DNA of 64,000 bases from Hydrogenophaga sp. (GTDB taxonomy: Bacteria; Pseudomonadota; Gammaproteobacteria; Burkholderiales; Burkholderiaceae_C). The notes under the pieces were generated by a model. The model saw only the letters and a list, made by a program, of their open reading frames with translations, was not told the DNA's origin and did no database searches. The DNA lies in the NCBI RefSeq assembly GCF_011390835.1, contig NZ_JAABRQ010000016.1, positions 28,400 to 92,399 of the forward strand, read 5' to 3'. The translations under genes and the position numbers were made by a program. This document shows positions 7,954 to 17,026 of this stretch, one piece after another. Position 1 is the stretch's first letter, and each line of letters starts with the position of its first letter.

Positions 7954-9086
7954 CGGTATTTCTTCAGGTAAGCACCTTCGAAGAACCGCTTGGCCCAGTG
8001 GAACAGGCGGGTCGAAGGCAGGATGATCTGGCGCTTCGCGTTGCGAAAGACCAGTGTTCCGTGATCAATGGCGTCGATGATGCAAATGAGCTCGACCTTG
8101 AAGGTGGCGTGAGGCGTGTCGCCGCGCAAACCCGCCAGCAGGTTTTCCGCGGCGGCTGCCGCTTGCAGGTCGGCCATGTGGGCCTGCTTGGGCATCCAGT
8201 CCGGACCTGGGAAGCTGCCCGAGTCACCCACGACGTAGACGTGCTCGGTCCCGGCGACACGGCACTGCGCATCGGCCTTGAGCAGGCCACCCGGTGATCT
8301 CGCCAGATCAGTCTGATCGAACCAGGCGTTACCGGTCATACCGGGCATGAACAGGATGAGATCGGCCGGGAACGATCCGCCTTCGGTCAGCACGCGATTG
8401 AATTCGAACCCCTTCATCTTGTGACCCAGGCGCGTGCGGATGTCGCGACGCTCCATCTCGTCGAGCAGGTGCTGCACCGCCTTGGGGCCGAGCCGGTTCC
8501 CGGGTTCGTTGGACGGATTGAAGAACACCAGCTCGAACTTGTCGCGCCGGCGTTCTCGCCGCAGTTGCTCGTCGATGCCGAAGAGAAACTCGAACATCGG
8601 GCCACCGCGCACCGCGCTGGGTTCGTTCGGGTTGCCGGCAAAGCCCACGGCGATGGTGCCTCCCTGCAGGGCCTGCAAACGATCTCGGATTTTTTCGGCA
8701 GCCGCAATGCCTTCGCAAGGCGTGATGGCGTGCTCGATACCGGGCAGCTTCTTGATGAAACGCCCGCCGCTGGCGATCACCAGGGCGTCGTTGGGAATTT
8801 CACCACTGGTGGTGTCCACCAGACGACCGCCGTTGCGCAGACCGGTCACCTCGGCCGTCACGTGGCTTACGTTCATGCGCTGGAAGAAATTGTCCAGTGG
8901 CACGATCAGCTGTTCGCGTGTGCGCAGACCGCTCGGAATCCAGATGATGCCGGGCAGGTAGTGCAGCTCGGCACGGGGTGCGATCAGCGTGATCTCGGCC
9001 TGGGTGTCGCGCCGACGGATTTCTCGAACGCTGGAAAGCGCGCCAAAGCCGGCGCCGATGATGGTGATGCGGGAAGGGGATGTCAT
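7950..9086 (-). CDS. Sulfide:quinone oxidoreductase-like FAD flavoprotein
   Basis: A 378-residue two-dinucleotide-binding flavoprotein: an N-terminal FAD Rossmann motif (ITIIGAGFGALSSVREI), ALVIASGGRF, and C-terminal VYVVGDSGSFPGPDWMPKQAHMA. Overall order fits SQR, which oxidises sulfide to persulfide and passes electrons to quinone at the membrane face. Only Cys124, Cys275 and Cys335 are present. The segment where classical SQRs carry the middle catalytic cysteine (near residue 159) reads NEPSAVRGGP with none. It may be a divergent SQR type or another quinone reductase. ATGA overlaps join it to both neighbours, so it belongs to the CIO-Rieske operon. Confidence 0.75.
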   Translation of the reverse strand: MTSPSRITIIGAGFGALSSVREIRRRDTQAEITLIAPRAELHYLPGIIWIPSGLRTREQLIVPLDNFFQRMNVSHVTAEVTGLRNGGRLVDTTSGEIPNDALVIASGGRFIKKLPGIEHAITPCEGIAAAEKIRDRLQALQGGTIAVGFAGNPNEPSAVRGGPMFEFLFGIDEQLRRERRRDKFELVFFNPSNEPGNRLGPKAVQHLLDEMERRDIRTRLGHKMKGFEFNRVLTEGGSFPADLILFMPGMTGNAWFDQTDLARSPGGLLKADAQCRVAGTEHVYVVGDSGSFPGPDWMPKQAHMADLQAAAAAENLLAGLRGDTPHATFKVELICIIDAIDHGTLVFRNAKRQIILPSTRLFHWAKRFFEGAYLKKYR

Positions 9087-9736
9087 GCGTTGAAGGCTCG
9101 TGGTGTTGGCGCGATTGAGGCGCTGTCCTGCAATGCGGTCACGCGCGCCAGATAGGTGTCGCGCGAGGTCGCGGCAAAAAAGGGGTGCCAGCGCCGCTGC
9201 TCGTGCACCGTGGTCACGGCGCGAGAGTGGCGTTCGTGGCCAGCGAACAGCAGCGTCTCGTCAGGCAGGGTGAAGATGCGTTGCGTCACGCTGTCCCACA
9301 ATGCCTCAGGTTGCGCGGGCTGGGGCTGGTGCGGGCAGGCGTCCACCGACAGCAGGCCGCCGCAGAACACGCGATCGCGCCAGATGAAGCTGATGCAATC
9401 GGGCGTGTGGCCAGGCGTCGCCAGCACCCGCAGGAACTCGTTGCCGAACGGCAACAGCTCGCCGTGCGACACAGTGTGGGCGCCGGGCCGCGCCTCGCCC
9501 TGGATCACCGGGGCCTCCAGCTGGCCAAGCGAGGAAAACTCCAGCGGATGCAGGCCATCGTGATGGTGCGTGCGCAACACCCAGCGCAGGCGCAGGCCAC
9601 GCTCAGCCAGCAGAGCCTGCAGGACCGGCAGGTCCGGGCCGTGCGGGTCCACCACCACCGCCTCGCGCGCCTCGACATCGGCCAGCAGGTAGCTCAGCTC
9701 GCTGCGGCGCTCATCGTGCAGGATGCGAAACAGCAC
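9083..9736 (-). CDS. Degenerate metallo-beta-lactamase fold protein, persulfide-dioxygenase-like
   Basis: About 217 residues from the GTG at 9736, which follows a GGGAG ribosome binding site. The fold is recognisable (LFRILHDERRSELSYLLAD at the start, LATPGHTPDCISFIW, then LLFAGHERHSRAVTTVHEQRRWHPFF). The metal motif reads THHHDGLH, not THxHxDH: one residue is missing, so Asp and the last His are displaced. GDTLF is replaced by LLSVDACPH. Metal binding may be altered or lost. The end overlaps the SQR-like start by four bases. The frame also runs upstream into the Rieske gene; that extension is not conserved-looking. A PDO partner next to SQR is a known arrangement. Confidence 0.7.
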   Translation of the reverse strand: MLFRILHDERRSELSYLLADVEAREAVVVDPHGPDLPVLQALLAERGLRLRWVLRTHHHDGLHPLEFSSLGQLEAPVIQGEARPGAHTVSHGELLPFGNEFLRVLATPGHTPDCISFIWRDRVFCGGLLSVDACPHQPQPAQPEALWDSVTQRIFTLPDETLLFAGHERHSRAVTTVHEQRRWHPFFAATSRDTYLARVTALQDSASIAPTPRAFNA

Positions 9737-9827
9737 TTCAGGGCTCCCAGCGCAAAAGGACGAAGCTCGGCACGAACCCGGCACCGCGCATCCAGATGAA
9801 AAACCACATGATGTTCTCCGGCAAGAG

Positions 9828-10445
9828 TCAGGCCGCGCCGGGGCCATCCTCACCAATCAGCAAGGTGCCGTCGGCCAGGTACTGGTGTGGCGGCACCACC
9901 AGGTTGGTGGGCGCTGGTTTGTTCCTGAACACGCGGCCTGCGAAATCAAAGGTCGATCCATGGCAGGGGCAAAAAAAGCCACCCTTCCAGTTGGGTGGTA
10001 CGCTGGCATTGGCCGTGCCTTCGGGCAGGGTCACCGGGGAACATCCCAGGTGGGTACAGATTCCGACGGTCACCAACAACTCGGGCTTGATCGAGCGATG
10101 CGCATTGGTGGCATAAGCGGGTTGCTGTGGCTTTTCAGAATAGGGGTCGGCCAGTCCCTGCATGTCCTCCAGGGTGGTCAACATATCGGGTGTGCGGCGC
10201 ATCACCCACACGGGCTGGCCTCGCCATTCAACGGTTTTGACTTGCCCGGGTGCCACCACTGCGGGATCCATGGACACGCTGGCGCCCTGTGCCTTGGCGC
10301 GCTCGCTGGGGGCAAAACTGGACACGAAGGGCATCGCCACAGCCGCTGTGGCGGCCACGCCCATGGCACTGGAGGCCAGCAGCCAGGTGCGGCGCTGCGG
10401 GTCGCCGGGTGTGATGGGCTGAGGAAAAGTCGGGACGGTTTGCAT
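9828..10445 (-). CDS. Rieske [2Fe-2S] protein (PetA-like) with Tat-type signal, no cytochrome b or c1 nearby
   Basis: The 205-residue protein begins with QRRTWLLASS followed by a hydrophobic anchor (residues about 18-43), a Tat-dependent signal-anchor. The cluster-binding boxes are CTHLGC (130-135) and CPCHGS (159-164). This is the layout of the bc1 complex iron-sulfur subunit, yet no petB or petC is near; the gene lies between the oxidase and the SQR-like gene. It may be an extra Rieske subunit exchangeable into bc1, or a dedicated electron carrier. The start at 10445 follows AAGGAG. The frame extends 57 codons further upstream without conserved content. Confidence 0.9.
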   Translation of the reverse strand: MQTVPTFPQPITPGDPQRRTWLLASSAMGVAATAAVAMPFVSSFAPSERAKAQGASVSMDPAVVAPGQVKTVEWRGQPVWVMRRTPDMLTTLEDMQGLADPYSEKPQQPAYATNAHRSIKPELLVTVGICTHLGCSPVTLPEGTANASVPPNWKGGFFCPCHGSTFDFAGRVFRNKPAPTNLVVPPHQYLADGTLLIGEDGPGAA

Positions 10446-10519
10446 GTCTGGCTCCTTGCCTTGTGACCGGCGGGCGGGTGAGTTGGCGACGAAGCGCGCA
10501 GTGCATCGTGAGCAATGCG

Positions 10520-10684
10520 CTACGTCTTCAGCGCCAGGCGCAGCAGCATGGCCACGACCAGCAGCGAGCCGATGCTGGCGGCCCAGATACCGGCCATCCA
10601 GAGCAGTCGCTTCCACAAAGGTTGCAGTGGCTCATCGGGGCGGGTGATGCTGATGTCCGGCCAGCGGAAAAAGCGGTTCTTCAT
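10520..10684 (-). CDS. DUF2474-type small membrane subunit of CIO-type bd oxidase
   Basis: A 54-residue protein, MKNRFFRWPD at the start and one transmembrane helix (about residues 30-52, WMAGIWAASIGSLLVVAMLL). Short single-helix proteins of this kind (DUF2474, CydX-like in role) regularly follow cioAB and stabilise the oxidase. Its ATG overlaps the cioB stop by four bases (ATGA), so translation is coupled. Confidence 0.85.
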   Translation of the reverse strand: MKNRFFRWPDISITRPDEPLQPLWKRLLWMAGIWAASIGSLLVVAMLLRLALKT

Positions 10685-11685
10685 GCGTGGTACCCGTCCG
10701 CATTGACCTTTCCGCGGAATACCCAGTAGGACCAGGCGGTGTAGCCCAGGATCATGGGCAGAACCAGGGCTGTTCCCCAGAGCATGAAGATTTGCCCGCT
10801 TCGATCGGTGGCCGCGTCCCATATCGTCACGGCGCCCGGCACGATGTAGGGAAACACGCTGATGCCCAGGCCGACGAAGCACAGCAGGAAAATGCCCAGC
10901 GTCAGCAGGAATGGGGCAACCTCATGGCCTGCCCTGAGGCTGCGCACGAAAGCCGCGCTGGCCAGCGCCACCAGGATGGGTACCGGTGCCACCCACAGGA
11001 TGCTGGGCCAGTTCAGCCAGTTGCTGAAGTAGTCTGCGCTCAGAAACAGGGTCGCAATGCTGACCGCGACGATGGCGGCCAGGCTGGCGCCACCCAGCCA
11101 CCAGGCCATGGCCCGGGCCTGGCGCTGCAGAGCGCCTTCGGCCTTCATCACCAGCCAGGTGGATCCCAGCAAGGCATAGGCTGCCACCACGCTCGCGCCG
11201 GTGAGCAACGAGAAAGGTGTCAGCCAGTCCCACCAGCCGCCGGCGTACGCCCGTCCGCTGATGGCCACCCCCTGCAGCAACGCACCCAGGATGACGCCCT
11301 GCGAGAACGCGGCGAGCAACGATCCGCCTGTGAACGCGAAATCCCAGAAACCCCGGTGCGCAGGATCGCGCCAGCGGAACTCGAACGCCACACCCCGGAA
11401 CACCAGGGCCAGCAACATCGCGATGATGGGTGCATAAAGGGCGGAGAAGATCAGGCCGTAGGCCAGCGGAAAGGCCGCCAACAGCCCGCCACCGCCCATC
11501 ACCAGCCAGGTTTCGTTGCCGTCCCACACGGGCGCGATGCTGTTCATCGCGGTGTCCCGGTCGTGTCCCACCTGGAAGGTGTTGAAAAGGATGCCGATGC
11601 CCAGGTCGAAACCGTCCAGCACCACATAGATGAAGACGGCCACCACAATGATGAGGGCCCAGATGATGGTCAGATCGATGTTCAT
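10681..11685 (-). CDS. cydB: Cytochrome bd-type quinol oxidase subunit II (CydB/CioB)
   Basis: The 334-residue polytopic membrane protein starts MNIDLTIIWALIIVVAVFIYVVLDGFDLGIGIL, the CydB signature region, and continues with PVWDGNETWLVMGGGGLLAAFP. It forms the non-haem half of the oxidase with subunit I. AAGGGG lies just upstream of the chosen ATG; the frame is open for 35 further codons into cydA but lacks homology there. It is 10 bases after cydA and overlaps the DUF2474 gene. Confidence 0.95.
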   Translation of the reverse strand: MNIDLTIIWALIIVVAVFIYVVLDGFDLGIGILFNTFQVGHDRDTAMNSIAPVWDGNETWLVMGGGGLLAAFPLAYGLIFSALYAPIIAMLLALVFRGVAFEFRWRDPAHRGFWDFAFTGGSLLAAFSQGVILGALLQGVAISGRAYAGGWWDWLTPFSLLTGASVVAAYALLGSTWLVMKAEGALQRQARAMAWWLGGASLAAIVAVSIATLFLSADYFSNWLNWPSILWVAPVPILVALASAAFVRSLRAGHEVAPFLLTLGIFLLCFVGLGISVFPYIVPGAVTIWDAATDRSGQIFMLWGTALVLPMILGYTAWSYWVFRGKVNADGYHA

Positions 11686-11695
11686 GGTGATCCCC

Positions 11696-13108
11696 TTATT
11701 TGGTGGCCAGCACACCGGGCCGCAGCGCCACAGCGGGCGTGGTGCCGGCTGCGAGCGCGGGGATGTTGGGAGGGGCAGACTCATGCTCAACGGGTGGCTT
11801 GGCCATCAGCTTGAGGATGTAGATCACCCCGGCGCCGAACACCGCGAAATACACGACCACGAAGGCCACCAGCGATACCGCCACAGCGGGAGCGGCAAGT
11901 GGTGAGGCTGACTCCGCCGTGCGCATCAGCCCCTGGATGGTCCAGGGCTGGCGGCCCACCTCGGTGGTGATCCATCCAGCAAGCACCGCGATCAAACCCG
12001 ACGGGCCCATCGCCAGGGCGAAGCGATGCAGCCACTTCCACTCGTACAGCCGTCCCCTGGCGCGGGCCCACAAGCTGAACATGCCCAACCCGGCCATCAG
12101 GAAGCCCAGCCCGACCATGATACGAAACGCCCAGAACACCGTGCCCACCGGTGGGTGGTCAGCCACAGGCACGGCGTCCAGTCCTGTCATGGGAGCGTTC
12201 AGATCGTGCTTGAGGATCAAAGAGGACAGCTTCGGGATTTCCACCGCGTAGTCCACACGGCCTTCGGCGCTGTTCGGAATGCCAAACAGGATCAGCGGCG
12301 CACCTTCGGGATGGCTCTGATAGTGACCTTCCATCGCCATCACCTTCACGGGCTGATGTTCCAGCGTATTCAGGCCATGCATGTCGCCCAGCACGATTTG
12401 CAGCGGCGCCACGATGGCCGCCATCCACATCGCCATGGAAAACATGAGGCGCGCGCGCGGGTTGGTGCGGTCCTTCAGCAGGTGCCAGGCACCCACAGCG
12501 CCCACCAGGAACGCGGTGGTCAGGTAGGCCGCCGAGAGGGTGTGCACCAGCCGGTAGGGAAAGCTGGGGTTGAAGATGATGGCCAGCCAGCTGCCAGCGG
12601 AAATGAACTGACCATTGGCGTTCATCGCGTAGCCCGCTGGGGTCTGCATCCAGCTGTTCACCGACAGGATCCAGAAGGCGGAGACAAAAGTGCCCAAAGC
12701 CACCATCAGTGTGGCGGTGAAATGCAGTCGTTTGCCCACCCGGTTCATGCCGAACAGCATCACGCCCAGGAAACCGGCTTCGAGGAAGAAGGCGGTCAGC
12801 ACCTCATAAGCCATCAGCGGACCAATGATCGGGCCAGCCTTGTCGGAGAACACTGCCCAGTTGGTACCGAACTGATACGACATGACGATGCCCGAGACCA
12901 CCCCCATGGCGAACACCAGCGCGAAGATCTTGATCCAGTAGCGGAATAGGTTCATGTAGTCCGCGCGCCCGGTCTTTAGCCAGAGGCCTTCGAGCACCGC
13001 CAGGTAACTGGCCAGACCAATCGTGATGGCGGGAAACAGGAAGTGGAAACTCACCGTGAACGCGAACTGGATTCGCGCCAGCAGCAGCGCGTCGGTTACA
13101 TCAAACAT
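11696..13108 (-). CDS. cydA: Cytochrome bd-type quinol oxidase subunit I, cyanide-insensitive (CioA) type
   Basis: The 470-residue haem subunit oxidises quinol and reduces O2 to water. The N-terminal His22 (SFHFLFPAITIGLAS), Glu102 and Glu110 (MAYEVLTAFFLEAG), His189 (YRLVHT) and the quinol-site motif GRQPWTIQG are all present. The periplasmic Q loop is short, which marks the CIO branch, generally tolerant of cyanide and sulfide. AAGGA precedes the ATG. It heads a leftward operon with cydB, DUF2474, Rieske, a metallo-hydrolase, an SQR-like gene and the truncated globin. A sigma-54-like promoter and a palindromic activator site lie upstream. Confidence 0.95.
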   Translation of the reverse strand: MFDVTDALLLARIQFAFTVSFHFLFPAITIGLASYLAVLEGLWLKTGRADYMNLFRYWIKIFALVFAMGVVSGIVMSYQFGTNWAVFSDKAGPIIGPLMAYEVLTAFFLEAGFLGVMLFGMNRVGKRLHFTATLMVALGTFVSAFWILSVNSWMQTPAGYAMNANGQFISAGSWLAIIFNPSFPYRLVHTLSAAYLTTAFLVGAVGAWHLLKDRTNPRARLMFSMAMWMAAIVAPLQIVLGDMHGLNTLEHQPVKVMAMEGHYQSHPEGAPLILFGIPNSAEGRVDYAVEIPKLSSLILKHDLNAPMTGLDAVPVADHPPVGTVFWAFRIMVGLGFLMAGLGMFSLWARARGRLYEWKWLHRFALAMGPSGLIAVLAGWITTEVGRQPWTIQGLMRTAESASPLAAPAVAVSLVAFVVVYFAVFGAGVIYILKLMAKPPVEHESAPPNIPALAAGTTPAVALRPGVLATK

Positions 13109-13219
13109 CTTGGGGTCCTTGCGTCATTCGGGGCTTGTCTGAATCTGCTCTGCAGTCTGAAGCGGCCCGCATTCGGGGTCTGTGCGACGGGCAACGGAAA
13201 TATTCATCACCCATTGCTT

Positions 13220-13235
13220 ATCAAGATCCGTGCCT
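13220..13235 (-). promoter_or_regulatory. Putative sigma-54 (-24/-12) promoter of the CIO operon
   Basis: On the minus strand the site reads AGGCACGGATCTTGAT, against the consensus TGGCACG-N4-TTGC. The -24 GG and the N10 spacing are kept; the -12 element has GA in place of GC. It lies about 112 bases upstream of the cydA start. The activator site at 13321-13336 is about 95 bases further upstream, a normal enhancer distance. Confidence 0.55.
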
Positions 13236-13320
13236 CGCGACCGCGCACGGAAAAGCGCAATGAATTCAATGGTCTTTCGACAGAGCCCGCCAGGGGGTTT
13301 CTCTGCCACTGCCGCCAGCA

Positions 13321-13336
13321 CTGCCATTTTTGGCAG
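13321..13336. promoter_or_regulatory. 16-bp palindrome, putative activator (UAS) site A
   Basis: CTGCCATTTTTGGCAG is an inverted repeat, CTGCCA and TGGCAG arms around a short T-rich centre. Exactly the same 16 bases recur, in the other orientation, at 23091-23106 upstream of the second respiratory operon. It lies between cydA and the sigma-54 activator gene, as expected of that activator's binding site. Confidence 0.7.
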
Positions 13337-13351
13337 AGAATGCCAGTGGCT

Positions 13352-13365
13352 CGCCATTTTTGACC
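13352..13365. promoter_or_regulatory. Imperfect second copy of the activator-site motif
   Basis: CGCCATTTTTGACC matches the core TGCCATTTTTGGCA of the palindrome at 10 of 14 positions. It starts 30 bases from the first copy, close to three helical turns, so a second activator dimer could bind on the same face. Confidence 0.4.
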
Positions 13366-13382
13366 ATACCCCGGAACACGCC

Positions 13383-14747
<1,365 letters not shown>

Positions 14748-14839
14748 ACGGGAGCGCTCTGCGTCTCTGGCCCTGCGTCTACCCCATAGCGCTTCCGCCC
14801 TATTCAAATTACCATGTGCGCATATTCGGATCAAATATC

Positions 14840-15613
14840 ATGAAGACATTCTTCGCGTTTGGTGAGCAGGTAGACGGTTACCCGGTGCGGGTGGTCAACG
14901 AGCGGGCGGTGCGCGCCGCGGCGGGTCTTCTTTTCGTGGCCGCCATGGCCTCGTTCATGAACGCCTACCTGCTGGGCAACTACCAGCCCACGCGGCTGTT
15001 CGTGATCGTGTTTCTGACCGACATGAGCCTGCGCATGGTCAACCCGCGCTGGGCACCCAGCATGATCGTGGGGCAGTGGATCGTGCGCAATCAGAACCCG
15101 GAGTGGGTGGGTGCACCGCAGAAGCGCTTTGCCTGGGGTCTGGGCTTGCTGCTGGGCCTGACCATGTTGTACCTGATGGTGCTGCACCAGATGATGGGGC
15201 CGTTGAACATGCTGGTCTGCGGCAGTTGCCTGACCCTGATGTTCTTTGAATCGGCGTTTGGCATCTGCCTGGGCTGCAAGCTCTACAACCTGTTCAGCCG
15301 CGACCAGGCTCAGCTGTGCCCGGGCGGCGTGTGCGAGGTGCCGGCGAAGCCGCGCTTTGGTCTTGGCCTGAGTGTCGCGCAGATGGCGGTGCTGGTGGCT
15401 TTTGCGGGCAGCATGGTGCTGGCCTCGCGCTGGGTCGACCAGACCGGTGGCTCACTGGGCGGCTTCGACGACATGGCCACCGTTGAGGAAATGGGGCTCA
15501 GCGCTTCGGCCGGCGCGGCCGGCTCCGCAGAGGCCGGGCGCTGCGAGGTGCCGGCTTTCGCCCGCTGGCTGGGTCACGAAGCGCAGTGGAAGCAGCACAA
15601 CCACTGCAACTGA
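14840..15613 (+). CDS. DUF4395 family membrane protein with paired CxxC motifs
   Basis: 257 residues with several transmembrane helices between about residues 25 and 195. The DUF4395 core has CGSC (127-130) and CLGCKLYN (143-150) inside or next to membrane helices. Two further cysteine stretches share the pattern CEVPA (about 165 and 235). Family function is unknown, though members often neighbour sulfurtransferases or redox proteins. The gene follows the sigma-54 activator by 92 bases on the same strand, so it may be part of the same sulfide response. The ATG at 14840 is preferred; an in-frame ATG exists eight codons earlier. Confidence 0.82.
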   Translation: MKTFFAFGEQVDGYPVRVVNERAVRAAAGLLFVAAMASFMNAYLLGNYQPTRLFVIVFLTDMSLRMVNPRWAPSMIVGQWIVRNQNPEWVGAPQKRFAWGLGLLLGLTMLYLMVLHQMMGPLNMLVCGSCLTLMFFESAFGICLGCKLYNLFSRDQAQLCPGGVCEVPAKPRFGLGLSVAQMAVLVAFAGSMVLASRWVDQTGGSLGGFDDMATVEEMGLSASAGAAGSAEAGRCEVPAFARWLGHEAQWKQHNHCN

Positions 15614-15667
15614 CCAGCACGCCATCGTCCGACCTGCGAGCGCACAAGGCTGCCTGGGGCTGGACCG

Positions 15668-17005
15668 TCAATCCGGGCTGCGCAGCTTTTCGTGGATGCG
15701 GCGGGTGGTGCGCCAGGCACCCCACAGCACCAGCGGGATGAAAGCGCCAGCCAGGATTTCCGGGTTGATGGGCAGGCCAGCAGCCTTGCCCGCCTTGCCC
15801 AGATACAGCAGCAGACTGACCACGTAATACGAAATGGCCGCGATCGACAGGCCTTCCACCGTGGCCTGCAGGCGCAGCTGCATTTCCTGGCCCCTGGTGA
15901 GCTTCTCCAGCAGCTGCTGATTCTGCACTTCGGTCGCGATGTCGACCCGTGTGCGCAGCAAGGCACTTGCCCGGCTGATGCGCTCGGACAGCGAGGCCAG
16001 CCGTTGCGCGGTGGCGGCCACCGTGCCCATGGCAGGCGAGAGCCGGCGCTGCATGAACTCGCCAATGGTCTGCGTGCCCGGGATCGGCTGCTCGCGCAGT
16101 TCGGCGATGCGCTGGACCACCAACGCGTCGTAGGCCCGGGTGGCGGCGAAACGGTAGGCGTGCTCCGCGGTGGCCCGCTCCACGCCGGCGGCCAGCGACA
16201 CCAGCGTGTCCAGCAGGGCCTGGTCGGTCGCGCCCTTGTTCTCCAGCTGGGCGGTGATGTCGGCCAGCTGCCGCTCACTCTCCGCGAGCAGCGGCCCCAG
16301 CTGCTTGGCCACCGGCAGGCCGCGCAAGGCCATCAGCCGGTAGGTCTCGATCTCCAGCAGGCGCTGGGAGATGCGGCCGGCCCGGGTTTCGGTGGTCTCA
16401 GGCGGCGCGACCACCAGCATGCGCTCAAAACCGCTGTCACGCAGCATGAAGTCGGTGGCCACGATGGAGTGGCCGTTGTTGCCCATCTGCGAGGCCACCA
16501 CCGTGTGCTCGCCGAGCCAGGTGCGCGCCAGCGCCAGGGTCTGCTGCGGCTCGCTCAGGTCGCCGTGCAGCATGATGAGCTTGATCGCGACGAAGGTGCG
16601 ACCCGGGATCGAAGCCAGCCAGTCGGCCGGCAACACCAAGTGCGACAGCAGCTCGGGGTCGCGCGTGCCCAACCGGGCCTCCTCGGGCAGCGGCTGCACC
16701 AGCGAGTAGCGGCTGAACTCGGTGTGGCGCTCCCACTTGAGCGTGTAGCCCGGCAGCCGCAAGCGCAGGAAGTGGCCTTGCAGGTCGGCCGGCGTCAGGC
16801 TTTCCTGGCCGGGCAGGCTGCGCAGGTGCTCGCACTCCTGCTCGCGGCTGATGCCGTCATTGAAAACCGCCACAAACACCACCAGCGCCGGCAGGCGGAT
16901 GCGCGCTGGCGGGCGGGCGTGCACCTCGTTGTGCAGCTCGATGCGCAAGGCATCGTCGGCTGGCAGGGGTCGGTAAGAAGTGGGCTGGGATTGCATGGTT
17001 GGCAT
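15668..17005 (-). CDS. DUF3422 family membrane-anchored protein
   Basis: The 445-residue protein shows the N-terminal segment LHNEVHARPPARIRLPALVVFVA typical of DUF3422. A long soluble region follows, with MVVAPPETTETRAGRISQRLLEIETYRLMAL and a predicted helical stretch, then two C-terminal transmembrane helices (YYVVSLLLYLGKA and LAGAFIPLVLWGAW). Function is unknown. It converges on the DUF4395 gene, with 54 bases between the stops. An ATG four codons inside is an alternative start. Confidence 0.88.
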   Translation of the reverse strand: MPTMQSQPTSYRPLPADDALRIELHNEVHARPPARIRLPALVVFVAVFNDGISREQECEHLRSLPGQESLTPADLQGHFLRLRLPGYTLKWERHTEFSRYSLVQPLPEEARLGTRDPELLSHLVLPADWLASIPGRTFVAIKLIMLHGDLSEPQQTLALARTWLGEHTVVASQMGNNGHSIVATDFMLRDSGFERMLVVAPPETTETRAGRISQRLLEIETYRLMALRGLPVAKQLGPLLAESERQLADITAQLENKGATDQALLDTLVSLAAGVERATAEHAYRFAATRAYDALVVQRIAELREQPIPGTQTIGEFMQRRLSPAMGTVAATAQRLASLSERISRASALLRTRVDIATEVQNQQLLEKLTRGQEMQLRLQATVEGLSIAAISYYVVSLLLYLGKAGKAAGLPINPEILAGAFIPLVLWGAWRTTRRIHEKLRSPD

Positions 17006-17026
17006 TGTGCAGGCAGAAGCGGTCCT

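Noticed and set aside
13182..13382. 67-codon N-terminal extension of the sigma-54 activator
   Set aside because: The stretch contains the candidate promoter and palindromes, lacks conserved content, and the PAS domain begins immediately after the TTG at 13383.
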